Assembly: GCA_021821225.1 (NCBI GenBank)
Contig: JAKACR010000026.1
Location: forward strand, 1 to 17,773
From: Bacillota bacterium
GTDB taxonomy: Bacteria; Bacillota; Bacilli; Alicyclobacillales; SLC66
Direction: 5' to 3'
DNA: 17,773 nucleotides
In this document: positions 1 to 7,113 of the stretch, piece by piece
Position numbering within the stretch: the stretch's first letter is position 1
Layout: every line of letters starts with the position of its first letter
The notes under the pieces: model-generated
The model's input: only the letters and a program-made list of their open reading frames with translations
Databases searched by the model: none
Told to the model about the DNA's origin: nothing
Made by a program: the position numbers and the translations under genes

Positions 1-1913
1 GAGCCATAGCCGAACACTCCCGTACCCCCGCTGGGGAATGTCTTGCCGACCAGCGATGACGCGATGCGGCGCGCGTCGGCCACTGGATTCACGTTCCAGG
101 ACGTGGGCGCCATACTCCATTTGATCCCGTCCTGTTGCCAAATGAGAGCCTGTTCACGGATCCCGTTCACACGGCCTGTCTGATACGCGCCCACGATGCC
201 GTGGCCGAGCGCGACACGGCTGACCCTGGCCCCCGGGATCGGCTGGACACTCCAGCGCAGCGCGGCCGGCAGCGGCTGATCCGCCGGCACGCCCGCCGCA
301 GAAAACAAGGTGGTGGCACTGCCGCTTTCGATGCTGGGGGAATTCGCCGGCAGCCGGCCCCCCACCGAAACCGTGAACAGGTAGCCGTCAGGCGCCGCAC
401 CGCCGGCAACCTGGTACTGGATATCGAGCCATTTTCCTTTCGGCGGATTCAAGGAGGAGGACGGCGCGGGCAAAAAGGCGCCAATCGGCGACCGTTGCGC
501 GACGATCTGCCCCGCCGTTGCGAGCGCGGTCTGATAGGATGCGAAGCTTCCGGGCAATGGCGGCGCTCCCCGGTTCAGGACACTGGGGTTCTGCGGCAGA
601 TAGACGCCGCCCTGGATTTTATACCCGGGCAGTTGCAGCGGCGGCTTGTCGCCCAGCAGCTTGCGCGCCTGCTCGATGGACAAAATGGCGGGGGACCATG
701 CCGCGCCGTTCAGGCGGCTCGTCAGCAGTTGCATGATCGTCTGCACCAGTGCGGCGCGCGTCCTGGCCGCGGCGCTGCCGGCCGGCAACGGGAATTCCAT
801 GCCCCAGATCATATCCGTCGGCAGTAAACCGTGGTTGAAGATCACGGGGTCTTCGTTCCAGGAAGCCCAGTGCTCGCCATACGTTACGCCGGGCTTGCGC
901 CGCCCCGCGATGCTGTTCCAGTAGACAGCCAGGCTGTTGACCTCCTGCCACATGCGTTGCCGCAGGTCCGCCAATGCTGCGTTCGCCCGCCTGTCAACCG
1001 TCGCCCGCGGCGGAGGGGTGAGCACGGAAACGCGCGCCACAGAGGATGGATTCGCCGGAAAGACGCCGATCCAGGAGCCCACGCTGACATAGACTGTGTG
1101 ATTCCCCGCCGCAAATCCGGGCCCGCTCAGATTGTGCTCGCTCTCATACAGCGAGGTCGTGCGCGGGATCGGGTAGACCCGGTATTTCCCCGTCGCGATG
1201 TTCACCGCCGCCAGTCGATCCCAGTAGCGAAAGTAGGACAGGTAAGGAATCTGACGGGGATAATCGGGCGGGAATTGCGGACCTTTGAGCGCGACCCACA
1301 GCCAGTCGCCGGTCTGGCCCAGAATCTGATTGTCAAGACTGCCCGGCGCCGCACTCTGCGGCGTGGACATCGATCCGTACAGCGGGACTGCCTGCGGCCA
1401 GCGGGCGATCTCCTTGCTTCCGCGCATGATTTTGACAGTCTGCACGGTATAGTGCCGCGGCAAAGCGGACGGCCAGACAAATCGCACCGGCCCGGCGTAT
1501 CCCTTCGGCGCGCCGCTTGCCTTGGCGATGCCGAAGGCCTTGGCGACGCCGGACAGGACGTCCCGCCCCCGACTCCAGACCGCCGTGTGGTATGACGTCG
1601 AAAATGTGGCTTGATTGGCCCGCACCCAATCATGGCGAACGGTGATCTGCAGTTGGTCGCGGTTGACGGCAAGTCCGGCGATGGCGACGTCCCGTCCAAA
1701 GACGGGGGTCAAACTGACGTAACGCCATCCGTACGCATTTGTCCGTTGGGAACCTGTATGCGCGGCGGCGTGCGCCTGCGACGAACCGCCGCGCGAGGGC
1801 GAGGTGCCTGCATTCCCTACGATCACGGCATTCCCGGCGATCACGGCTCCCGCAAACGCCGCGCAACACAGTGCGGCGGTGATACCGATCCACGCGCGGC
1901 GCGCCTTCCTCAT
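1..1913 (-). CDS. Large exported protein of unknown function, C-terminus off the left edge
   Basis: The frame is open from an ATG at 1913 to the window edge: 637 codons and no stop. The start is preceded by GAGGGGGG at a 7-base gap. Residues 1-33 form a basic N-terminus (MRKARR) plus a hydrophobic stretch, so an exported or membrane-anchored protein is likely; no convincing lipobox is seen. Residues 60-300 are rich in aromatics and beta-forming segments, with a propeller-blade-like piece (AAVNIATGKYRVYPI, 235-249). Residues 305-420 look helical. Residues 488-637 resemble the repeated domain of the exported protein at 9134-10582: VALGHGIVGAY (567-577) and LIWQQDGIKW (590-599), then a helix with ARRIASSL. 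That ending also recalls the C-terminal pattern of DUF4367-type extracytoplasmic domains, which is only an impression. I do not recognise the family. The gene follows the dehydrogenase remnant after 17 bases, so its promoter may lie inside that remnant. Confidence 0.85.
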   Translation of the reverse strand, partial: MRKARRAWIGITAALCCAAFAGAVIAGNAVIVGNAGTSPSRGGSSQAHAAAHTGSQRTNAYGWRYVSLTPVFGRDVAIAGLAVNRDQLQITVRHDWVRANQATFSTSYHTAVWSRGRDVLSGVAKAFGIAKASGAPKGYAGPVRFVWPSALPRHYTVQTVKIMRGSKEIARWPQAVPLYGSMSTPQSAAPGSLDNQILGQTGDWLWVALKGPQFPPDYPRQIPYLSYFRYWDRLAAVNIATGKYRVYPIPRTTSLYESEHNLSGPGFAAGNHTVYVSVGSWIGVFPANPSSVARVSVLTPPPRATVDRRANAALADLRQRMWQEVNSLAVYWNSIAGRRKPGVTYGEHWASWNEDPVIFNHGLLPTDMIWGMEFPLPAGSAAARTRAALVQTIMQLLTSRLNGAAWSPAILSIEQARKLLGDKPPLQLPGYKIQGGVYLPQNPSVLNRGAPPLPGSFASYQTALATAGQIVAQRSPIGAFLPAPSSSLNPPKGKWLDIQYQVAGGAAPDGYLFTVSVGGRLPANSPSIESGSATTLFSAAGVPADQPLPAALRWSVQPIPGARVSRVALGHGIVGAYQTGRVNGIREQALIWQQDGIKWSMAPTSWNVNPVADARRIASSLVGKTFPSGGTGVFGYG

Positions 1914-1930
1914 GGGCGATCCCCCCTCGC

Positions 1931-2777
1931 TCAAATTGTCTGCAGGATGTCCATATAGACGATCCCGTTCGGAAAAGGTAACGCCTTTGCGCAAAAAAAT
2001 ACCCGCCTGACTACTGCACTTCCTGCGGACGATGGGCGCGCGCGGTTTGGCGCCAGTTTTTCCAGCATGTCCCCCGTCATGCGTTCAAGGTCATAGGCGG
2101 CGGAAAAGCCCCACTCCCTTGCGGCGCACGTCGCGTCAATGGTATCCGGCCAATTTTCCGCGATCGCCTGTCGCGCCGGATCCACGCGATAGTCGATCGC
2201 AAAATCCGACCGGTGACGGCGGATCGCCGCCGCGATGTCCTCAGGGTCTACGCTCACGGCCGTGATGTTGAACGCATTTCTTTGTTTCAGCCTTGCCGGG
2301 TCGGCCTCCATCAACCGGATGACCGCCTCGACAGCGTCCGGCGTATACATCATGTCCAGGTGTCCCTTTTGCAATATACGAGGTGTAACGCCCTAACGCG
2401 ACCGCCCCTTCGTAGATCTCCACCGCATAATCGGTCGTCCCGCCGCCCGGAGGGGCCATATGGGATATCAGTCCCGGAAACCGGACGCCGCGCGCGTCCA
2501 CTTCGTACTTGTGATGGCAGTAGTTGCACAGCAGTTCGCCCGACACCTTGCTCACACCGTAGATGGTGATCGGCCGCTGGACGGTGTCCTGCGGTGTCCG
2601 CACCCGCGGGGTCCCCGGCCCGAACGAACCGATGGAACTTGGGACGAAACCCTGGCACTCCAGTTCCCGCGCAATCTCCAGGACATTCATGAGTCCGCCC
2701 ACGTTCAGATTCCAGGCGAGCATAGGGTTGGCCTCGGCCGTCGCGGACAGCAGGGCCGCCAGGTGAATGACCGCTTA
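1931..2777 (-). pseudogene. Remnant of epimerase-type L-threonine 3-dehydrogenase, 5'-truncated and frameshifted
   Basis: Two overlapping minus-strand frames together read as the last four fifths of a short-chain, NAD-dependent L-threonine 3-dehydrogenase (threonine to 2-amino-3-ketobutyrate). The upstream frame starts with [17 protein letters not shown] and continues through the catalytic YGVSK (Tyr-x-x-x-Lys) and the family stretch [17 protein letters not shown]. The downstream frame resumes with LDMMYTPDA and continues through RQAIAENWPDTID to DMLEKLAP. The frames join at about 2373-2378, where one extra base (TATAT for TATT) explains the shift. The N-terminal Rossmann part with the GxxGxxG NAD motif, about 60 residues, is missing: an in-frame TAA lies at 2775-2777, directly before AVIHL. 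The last 25 or so residues before the stop at 1931 look like read-through. Family assignment is firm. Loss of function follows from the missing NAD-binding half, even if the frameshift were a sequencing error. Confidence 0.85.
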
Positions 2778-3062
2778 GGCGCGATGGTCGCGCACCATCC
2801 AGAACAGGCCCTGCGCACCACGCCCCTGCTGAATCTCATTTCCCGAGAGTGTGACCTGATCCTGAAAAAAGCGATCGAATCCTATGAACCAGTTCAACTG
2901 ACGGACGACCAGGCGAAATTGCTCCATGTCAACCCCGGTGAACTGGCGATTCTGGACCAGGCAATCACATATGACGTATCCAACATTCCCATCTTTCTCT
3001 CCAGGGCCTTGATCCGTCGCGATCGGGCTCGCATCATGACGGAGGTCACCTTCCGGATATAG
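2778..3062 (+). pseudogene. Remnant of GntR/HutC-type regulator (UTRA domain only)
   Basis: The last 80 or so codons of this frame read as the end of a UTRA effector-binding domain. Visible pieces are LLNLISRECDLILKKAIESY, then LTDDQAKLLHVNPGELAILD, an AITYDVSNIPIFLSRALIRR stretch that fits the usual pattern of a reversed or bound sugar-like ligand pocket edge, and the family-typical final Arg-Asp (RRDRAR) with a short beta strand. The stop is TAG at 3060-3062. No winged-helix DNA-binding domain is present. The open frame does extend left to 2460, but that part is antisense to the dehydrogenase remnant and matches nothing of a regulator. The break lies near 2775-2778. The intact gene was probably divergent from the dehydrogenase and may have regulated it; this is inference. 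Confidence 0.75.
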
Positions 3063-3071
3063 AATAAAATG

Positions 3072-3102
3072 GACATCTGTCCGCGAATTGCGAACAGATG
3101 TC
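3072..3102 (+). terminator. Inverted repeat after the regulator remnant, possible terminator
   Basis: GACATCTGT (3072-3080) pairs perfectly with ACAGATGTC (3094-3102). The stem can continue after one mismatch with CGC (3082-3084) and GCG (3090-3092), leaving a GAATT loop. It begins 9 bases after the regulator stop, where a terminator would be expected, but no T-run follows. It could instead be an operator. Confidence 0.4.
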
Positions 3103-3244
3103 GCCGCTCAGGCCGGAACGCGCACATTTTTCCCTGTGGCCTCTCCTGCGCGGCGAGATCGTCGCATCCCATTGCCTGCCGGATTTTCCGCACCCATCCC
3201 ATCTTCCACCCAAAACTCCGTACGACAAATTCGACAGATTCATA

Positions 3245-3272
3245 TTGACGGGCTGTCCCTCTCCGGTATACA
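3245..3272 (+). promoter_or_regulatory. Sigma-A-like promoter of the importer operon
   Basis: TTGACG (3245-3250) and TATACA (3267-3272) are each one mismatch from the -35 and -10 consensus and stand 16 bases apart. Transcription would start near 3279, giving a leader of about 180 bases before the binding-protein gene. Confidence 0.65.
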
Positions 3273-3349
3273 CTTTTTTCATTCACTCGCAATCGATTAT
3301 GCAAGCCATGCTGTTCCTTGAGGGAGGTGGGTATTATTCTCTAAACGGC

Positions 3350-3363
3350 TGAGATCGCTTACA
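3350..3363 (+). promoter_or_regulatory. CcpA cre-like site in the operon leader
   Basis: TGAGATCGCTTACA differs at one position from the catabolite-responsive element core TGNAANCGNNNNCA. It lies about 70 bases downstream of the predicted transcription start, a place where CcpA binding blocks elongation in Bacillota. The match is short, so chance cannot be excluded. Confidence 0.4.
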
Positions 3364-3459
3364 AGAATTTTTCTGTTCTAGACAACCAGACATCCAACTT
3401 GCGCTGGCAGAATCATTTTTCAAAACAGAATTCAGTGTTCACACAAGGGGGCGTCAATC

Positions 3460-5121
3460 ATGAAAGCAAAACGTCATTTCGCGCTGACATCACTCGCACT
3501 TTCGACGGCCTTGACCTGCGCATCCCTGCTCTCCATGGGCGCGGGAGCCAGCGCCGCATCCTCCATGGGCACCGTTCCGCTGGTCCTCGGTGTTCAGGAC
3601 GGATCGCCCGGCTATACAGAAAACTTCAACCCTTTCTCTCCCAATCAACTTTACGGCTACATGTACATTTACGAGCCGCTCTACATCGTCAATTCCCTGA
3701 CGGGAGCCCAGACCCCCTGGCTGGCCACTTCCTACAAATGGGTAAACGACAAACAGCTCCAGTTCACCATCCGGTCCGGCGTCAAATGGTCCGACGGCAC
3801 GCCGTTCACGGCAAAAGACGTGGCGTTCACGTTCAACCTGCTGCACAAGTACCCGGCGCTCGACCTGAACAGTGTGTGGACCTCTCTCAGCCGCGTCGCT
3901 GCGGCTGGCAACAAGGTGACGTTCTACTTCAAGACGCCGAACGTCCCGAACTGGTATTTCATCGCGAGCACTCCGATCGTCCAGGCAAAGCAGTGGAGCG
4001 CGGTCAAAAATCCGGTCACCTTCACGGACCCCCATCCGATCGGGACCGGCCCCTACACACTGCAGTTCTTCAAGCCGACGGAGTACATGCTGAAAGCCAA
4101 TCCGCGCTACTGGCAGGCTTCGAAGATCCATGTGCCACAACTCGAATACCTGGCCCTCGAAGGCAACCAGACGAGCGACCTGATGCTGTCGGAAGGCAAA
4201 TTTGACGAGTCGGTCCTGTTCACCCCGAACATCCAGGGAACCTATGTCAACCGCAATCCGAAGTACTACCACTACTGGTTCCCGCTCTCGGCCCCCATCA
4301 CACTGCGCATGAACCTGACCAAGTACCCGTTCAACCGCGTCCAGTTCCGCATGGCGATGGCGTACGGCATCAACAAGCAAACACTGTACAAACAGGGCGA
4401 ATACGGCTATGAACCTCCCGCCAACCAATCTCTCCTGGCGCCCTCTCAGCAAAAGCAATGGCTCGACACCGCACTGCAGAAAAAGTACCCGTACAATTAT
4501 GATCCGCAGAAGGCCGCCGCGCTGCTCAAGCAGATGGGACTCAGGAAAAACGCCCAGGGACTGCTGGTCGGCCCGAACAAGAAGCCGCTGACCATCAACC
4601 TGGAGGTGCCGACAGGCTGGACGGACTGGATCCAGGACTGCCAGATCATCAAGTCAAACCTCGCTCAGCTTGGTATCACGGTCAATGTGCAGACGCCGTC
4701 CGTCACGACGGATATGAACAACATGTTCACGGGCAACTTCGACATGGCGCTCATGTACGAAAACTCTTACGCCAATCCCTGGTTCGTGTACGATCAGGTG
4801 CTCGCCTCCAACGAATCGGCGCCGATCGGCAAGGTCGCGGCAGCCAACTACGAGCGCTGGATCAACCGCCCGACGGATGCGCTTCTCGCGCAGTACGAGA
4901 AAACGACGAACGTGGCGAAGGAACGCCAGATCATCGACCAACTGCAAAAGATCATGTACACCCAGCTCCCGGTGGTCAATCTCATGTACGGCGCGGCATG
5001 GAACGAATACCAGACCAACCACTACGTGGGCTGGCCTACCCAGCAGCACCCGTACGCCATGCCTTCCAACACATACCCCGACAATCTCGTGATCATCACC
5101 CATCTGACTCCGGTGCACTGA
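3460..5121 (+). CDS. Dpp/Opp-type ABC importer, extracellular solute-binding protein (SBP_bac_5 family)
   Basis: A 553-residue cluster C binding protein that captures the ligand outside the membrane and delivers it to the permease pair encoded next. Family marks are WLATSYKWVNDKQLQFTIRS (about 88-107), GVKWSDGTPFTAKDVAFTFN (108-127), a GTGPYTL segment (about 196-202) and RMAMAYGINKQTLY (about 299-312). The start has AAGGGGG 8 bases upstream. The signal peptide (residues 1-32) ends at ASA, a signal peptidase I type site. There is no lipobox: the only early Cys (C20) has ALT before it. This is odd for a Gram-positive binding protein, which is usually lipid-anchored. The C-terminal YVGWPTQQHPYA stretch is of the sort seen in members near glycosidase genes, so an oligosaccharide ligand is as likely as a peptide; that is inference. 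Confidence 0.9.
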   Translation: MKAKRHFALTSLALSTALTCASLLSMGAGASAASSMGTVPLVLGVQDGSPGYTENFNPFSPNQLYGYMYIYEPLYIVNSLTGAQTPWLATSYKWVNDKQLQFTIRSGVKWSDGTPFTAKDVAFTFNLLHKYPALDLNSVWTSLSRVAAAGNKVTFYFKTPNVPNWYFIASTPIVQAKQWSAVKNPVTFTDPHPIGTGPYTLQFFKPTEYMLKANPRYWQASKIHVPQLEYLALEGNQTSDLMLSEGKFDESVLFTPNIQGTYVNRNPKYYHYWFPLSAPITLRMNLTKYPFNRVQFRMAMAYGINKQTLYKQGEYGYEPPANQSLLAPSQQKQWLDTALQKKYPYNYDPQKAAALLKQMGLRKNAQGLLVGPNKKPLTINLEVPTGWTDWIQDCQIIKSNLAQLGITVNVQTPSVTTDMNNMFTGNFDMALMYENSYANPWFVYDQVLASNESAPIGKVAAANYERWINRPTDALLAQYEKTTNVAKERQIIDQLQKIMYTQLPVVNLMYGAAWNEYQTNHYVGWPTQQHPYAMPSNTYPDNLVIITHLTPVH

Positions 5122-5135
5122 TCATCCGATCGCAA

Positions 5136-5162
5136 GCGGGCCGGCGCGCCGCGCCGGCTCGC
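5136..5162 (+). promoter_or_regulatory. Strong GC hairpin between binding-protein and permease genes
   Basis: Bases 5136-5147 can pair with 5151-5162 over 12 positions (one G-T) around a 3-base loop, with the core GCCGGCGC/GCGCCGGC. It starts 15 bases after the binding-protein stop and is followed by CCTTCTTT rather than a clean T-run. Such hairpins in importer operons commonly protect the upstream message or partly terminate transcription, so that the binding protein is made in excess. That role is inferred here. Confidence 0.65.
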
Positions 5163-5203
5163 CCTTCTTTCCCGGAACACGAGCAACGAAGGGAGGACGC
5201 ACC

Positions 5204-6202
5204 GTGAAGTATTTTTTCCGCCGCTTGGTCATCCTCGTCGGAACGCTGTGGATCGCCGTCACAATCAACTTCCTGATCCCGCGCCTGATGCCGGGCAGCC
5301 CCGTCGAAGCGATGATCGCGAAATTCCACGGCGTCGGCCAGATCAACCCGAACGCCATGAAGGCGATCCAGGTGATGCTCGGCGTGTCAAACCAGAACCT
5401 CTTCAGTCAATACGTGAGCTACCTCAACCAGGTGATCCACTTCAATTTTGGCGTGTCTTATACCTATTTCCCCTACACGGTGACACACATGATCAGCCAG
5501 GCTCTTCCCTGGACGCTCGCTCTCGTGGGCTTGGCCACGGTGATCAGCTTCCTTCTCGGCACCGGTCTCGGCATTCTGGCCGCCTGGAGGCGCGGTTCGG
5601 TCACAGATACACTGGTCACGTCGGTCTCCACTTTCACCTCAGCGTTCCCGTACTTTTGGGTCGCGCTGGCGGGCGTGTACTTTCTCAGTTTCGTGCTGCA
5701 CTGGTTCCCGCTCACGGGCGCGTACAGTTCGGACCTCACCCCCCAGTTCAACGGTCCGTTCATCGTCAATGCGCTGTACCACGGTATTCTGCCGGCGGTC
5801 ACGATCGTCATCAGTTCCGTCGGCGGCTGGCTGCTCGGCATGCGGAACAACATGATATCGACACTGCGCGAGGATTACGTGTTGCTTGCCAACGCCAAGG
5901 GACTGAAAAACAGTTGGGTCGCCACGATGTACGTCGCGCGCAACGCCATCCTGCCCAACATCACCGGCTTCGCCATCGCGCTCGGCTTTGTCGTTGGCGG
6001 ATCGCTGCTGACAGAGATCGTATTTGCCTATCCGGGCATCGGATATCTCCTGTACAATGCGGTGATCAATGAGGACTATCCGCTCATGCAGGGAATTTTT
6101 CTGATCATCGTCGTATGCGTCATCCTGGCCAATTTTATCGCCGATCTGGTCTACGTCCTGATCGACCCCAGAATCCGACGGGCAGGTGAGGCACAATCGT
6201 GA
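5204..6202 (+). CDS. ABC importer permease, DppB/OppB type
   Basis: A 332-residue integral membrane subunit that forms half of the translocation pore. It starts at GTG with GGGAGG 7 bases upstream. The N-terminus YFFRRLVILVGTLWIAVTIN with the following FLIPRLMPGSP is the family hallmark, and about six hydrophobic segments follow. The cytoplasmic coupling (EAA-like) loop is visible around 225-245: DYVLLANAKGLKNSWVATMY. The C-terminus ends with LIDPRIRR, also typical. The GGWLLGMRNNM segment before the coupling loop matches a subgroup often found in carbohydrate-linked operons, as far as I recall. The last bases overlap the next start by 4 (GTGA), indicating translational coupling. Confidence 0.93.
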   Translation: MKYFFRRLVILVGTLWIAVTINFLIPRLMPGSPVEAMIAKFHGVGQINPNAMKAIQVMLGVSNQNLFSQYVSYLNQVIHFNFGVSYTYFPYTVTHMISQALPWTLALVGLATVISFLLGTGLGILAAWRRGSVTDTLVTSVSTFTSAFPYFWVALAGVYFLSFVLHWFPLTGAYSSDLTPQFNGPFIVNALYHGILPAVTIVISSVGGWLLGMRNNMISTLREDYVLLANAKGLKNSWVATMYVARNAILPNITGFAIALGFVVGGSLLTEIVFAYPGIGYLLYNAVINEDYPLMQGIFLIIVVCVILANFIADLVYVLIDPRIRRAGEAQS

Positions 6203-7113
6203 GCCAGGCCATCGAACCGGCGGCAGCCAAAGCCAACGTACTGCCCAATCCCACGCTGCAAGACGCATTGCGGCGGATTGCCCGCGTCCTGTGGCGCAAC
6301 AAGAAATCGCGCGCTGGCCTTCTGCTGATGTCCCTGTTTATCCTGATCGCCCTGTTCGGGCCGTTCATCAGTCCGTATCCGCTGAACGACACCAATTTTC
6401 CGTTCATGCAGGGAGCAAGTCCCCAGCATTGGCTCGGCACGACGCAAAACGGGCAGGATGTTCTCACCGAACTGCTCTACGGAACGCGCGTCTCGATCCT
6501 CGTCACCTTCGCGGTGGGCCTGCTCGCCTCGCTTCTGGCCATGGTCATCGGCGTGACCGCGGGATACATGAGAGGATGGGTGGACGAGATCCTGTCGTTT
6601 CTCACAAACGTCTTCCTGGTACTTCCCGGATTGCCCCTGTTGATCGTCATCGCGTCCTACTCTCCCACCAAGGGCATGCTCATCATCATCCTGATCATCG
6701 GCTTCACCAGTTGGCCGTGGGGCGCCCGCGTGCTGCGCTCCCAGGTCGTCTCGCTGCGCTCGCGCGATTTTGTCGTCGCCGCCGTGCTCGCGGGAGATTC
6801 CATGCCGCGCATCCTCACCCGGGAGATCCTGCCGAACATGATGTCCCTGGTGGCGGCAAACTTCCTCGGGGCGTCCCTGGCGGGGCTGCTCGCGGCGGTC
6901 GGCCTTGAATTTCTCGGCTTCGGCGATCCCAGCACCGTGTCCTGGGGCTCCATGCTGTACTGGGCGCAGAACAGCGACGCCATGTTAAACGGCCAGTGGC
7001 CGTGGATCATCGCCCCCGGCCTGTGCATTGCCCTCTTTGGCACCGCGATGGTGCTGATCAACTTCGGCCTGGACGAACTGTCTAACCCGAGTCTCGGAGG
7101 AGAGTACGCATGA
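6199..7113 (+). CDS. ABC importer permease, DppC/OppC type
   Basis: A 304-residue partner of the preceding permease. The GTG start overlaps that gene's TGA and has AGGTGAGG upstream. The protein has the family's cytoplasmic N-terminus, a first membrane helix (LLLMSLFILIALFGPFISPY, about 41-60), the short motif HWLGTTQNGQDVLTELLYGT (about 77-96) with the conserved LGT-x-x-x-G-x-D, and the remaining helices. A coupling loop with LRSRDFVVAA and AGDSMPRILTREILPNM lies at about 185-215. It ends with a typical FGLDELSNP tail. The stop overlaps the next ATG by 4 bases. Confidence 0.93.
   Translation: MSQAIEPAAAKANVLPNPTLQDALRRIARVLWRNKKSRAGLLLMSLFILIALFGPFISPYPLNDTNFPFMQGASPQHWLGTTQNGQDVLTELLYGTRVSILVTFAVGLLASLLAMVIGVTAGYMRGWVDEILSFLTNVFLVLPGLPLLIVIASYSPTKGMLIIILIIGFTSWPWGARVLRSQVVSLRSRDFVVAAVLAGDSMPRILTREILPNMMSLVAANFLGASLAGLLAAVGLEFLGFGDPSTVSWGSMLYWAQNSDAMLNGQWPWIIAPGLCIALFGTAMVLINFGLDELSNPSLGGEYA

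Larger units (their letters stand above)
3063..3459. other. Intergenic stretch and long leader of the importer operon
   Basis: There is no convincing gene in these 397 bases. From left to right they hold the inverted repeat at 3072-3102, about 140 bases in which I see nothing, the promoter at 3245-3272, and a leader of roughly 180 bases. The leader contains a 17-codon reading frame (ATG at 3301-3303 region, ending TGA at 3350-3352) without a clear ribosome binding site, the cre-like site, and a small AGAA-TTT-TTCT palindrome at 3364-3374. No known riboswitch was recognised. Confidence 0.6.

Noticed and set aside
135..1595. Long plus-strand reading frames at 135-827 and 831-1595
   Set aside because: They are antisense to the open minus-strand frame of the exported protein, which has a good start, ribosome binding site and signal peptide; their translations are Arg/Pro-rich and family-less.
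2460..2777. Leftward extension of the GntR-type frame
   Set aside because: It is antisense to the dehydrogenase remnant and shows no winged-helix residues; the frame is open by chance across the junction.
3301..3352. Seventeen-codon leader peptide before the binding-protein gene
   Set aside because: There is no ribosome binding site and no run of regulatory codons; listed only as part of the leader.
3340..3365. CTGAGA in the leader as part of a TPP riboswitch
   Set aside because: The other conserved TPP elements are missing, and an importer of this type is not a usual thiamine target.
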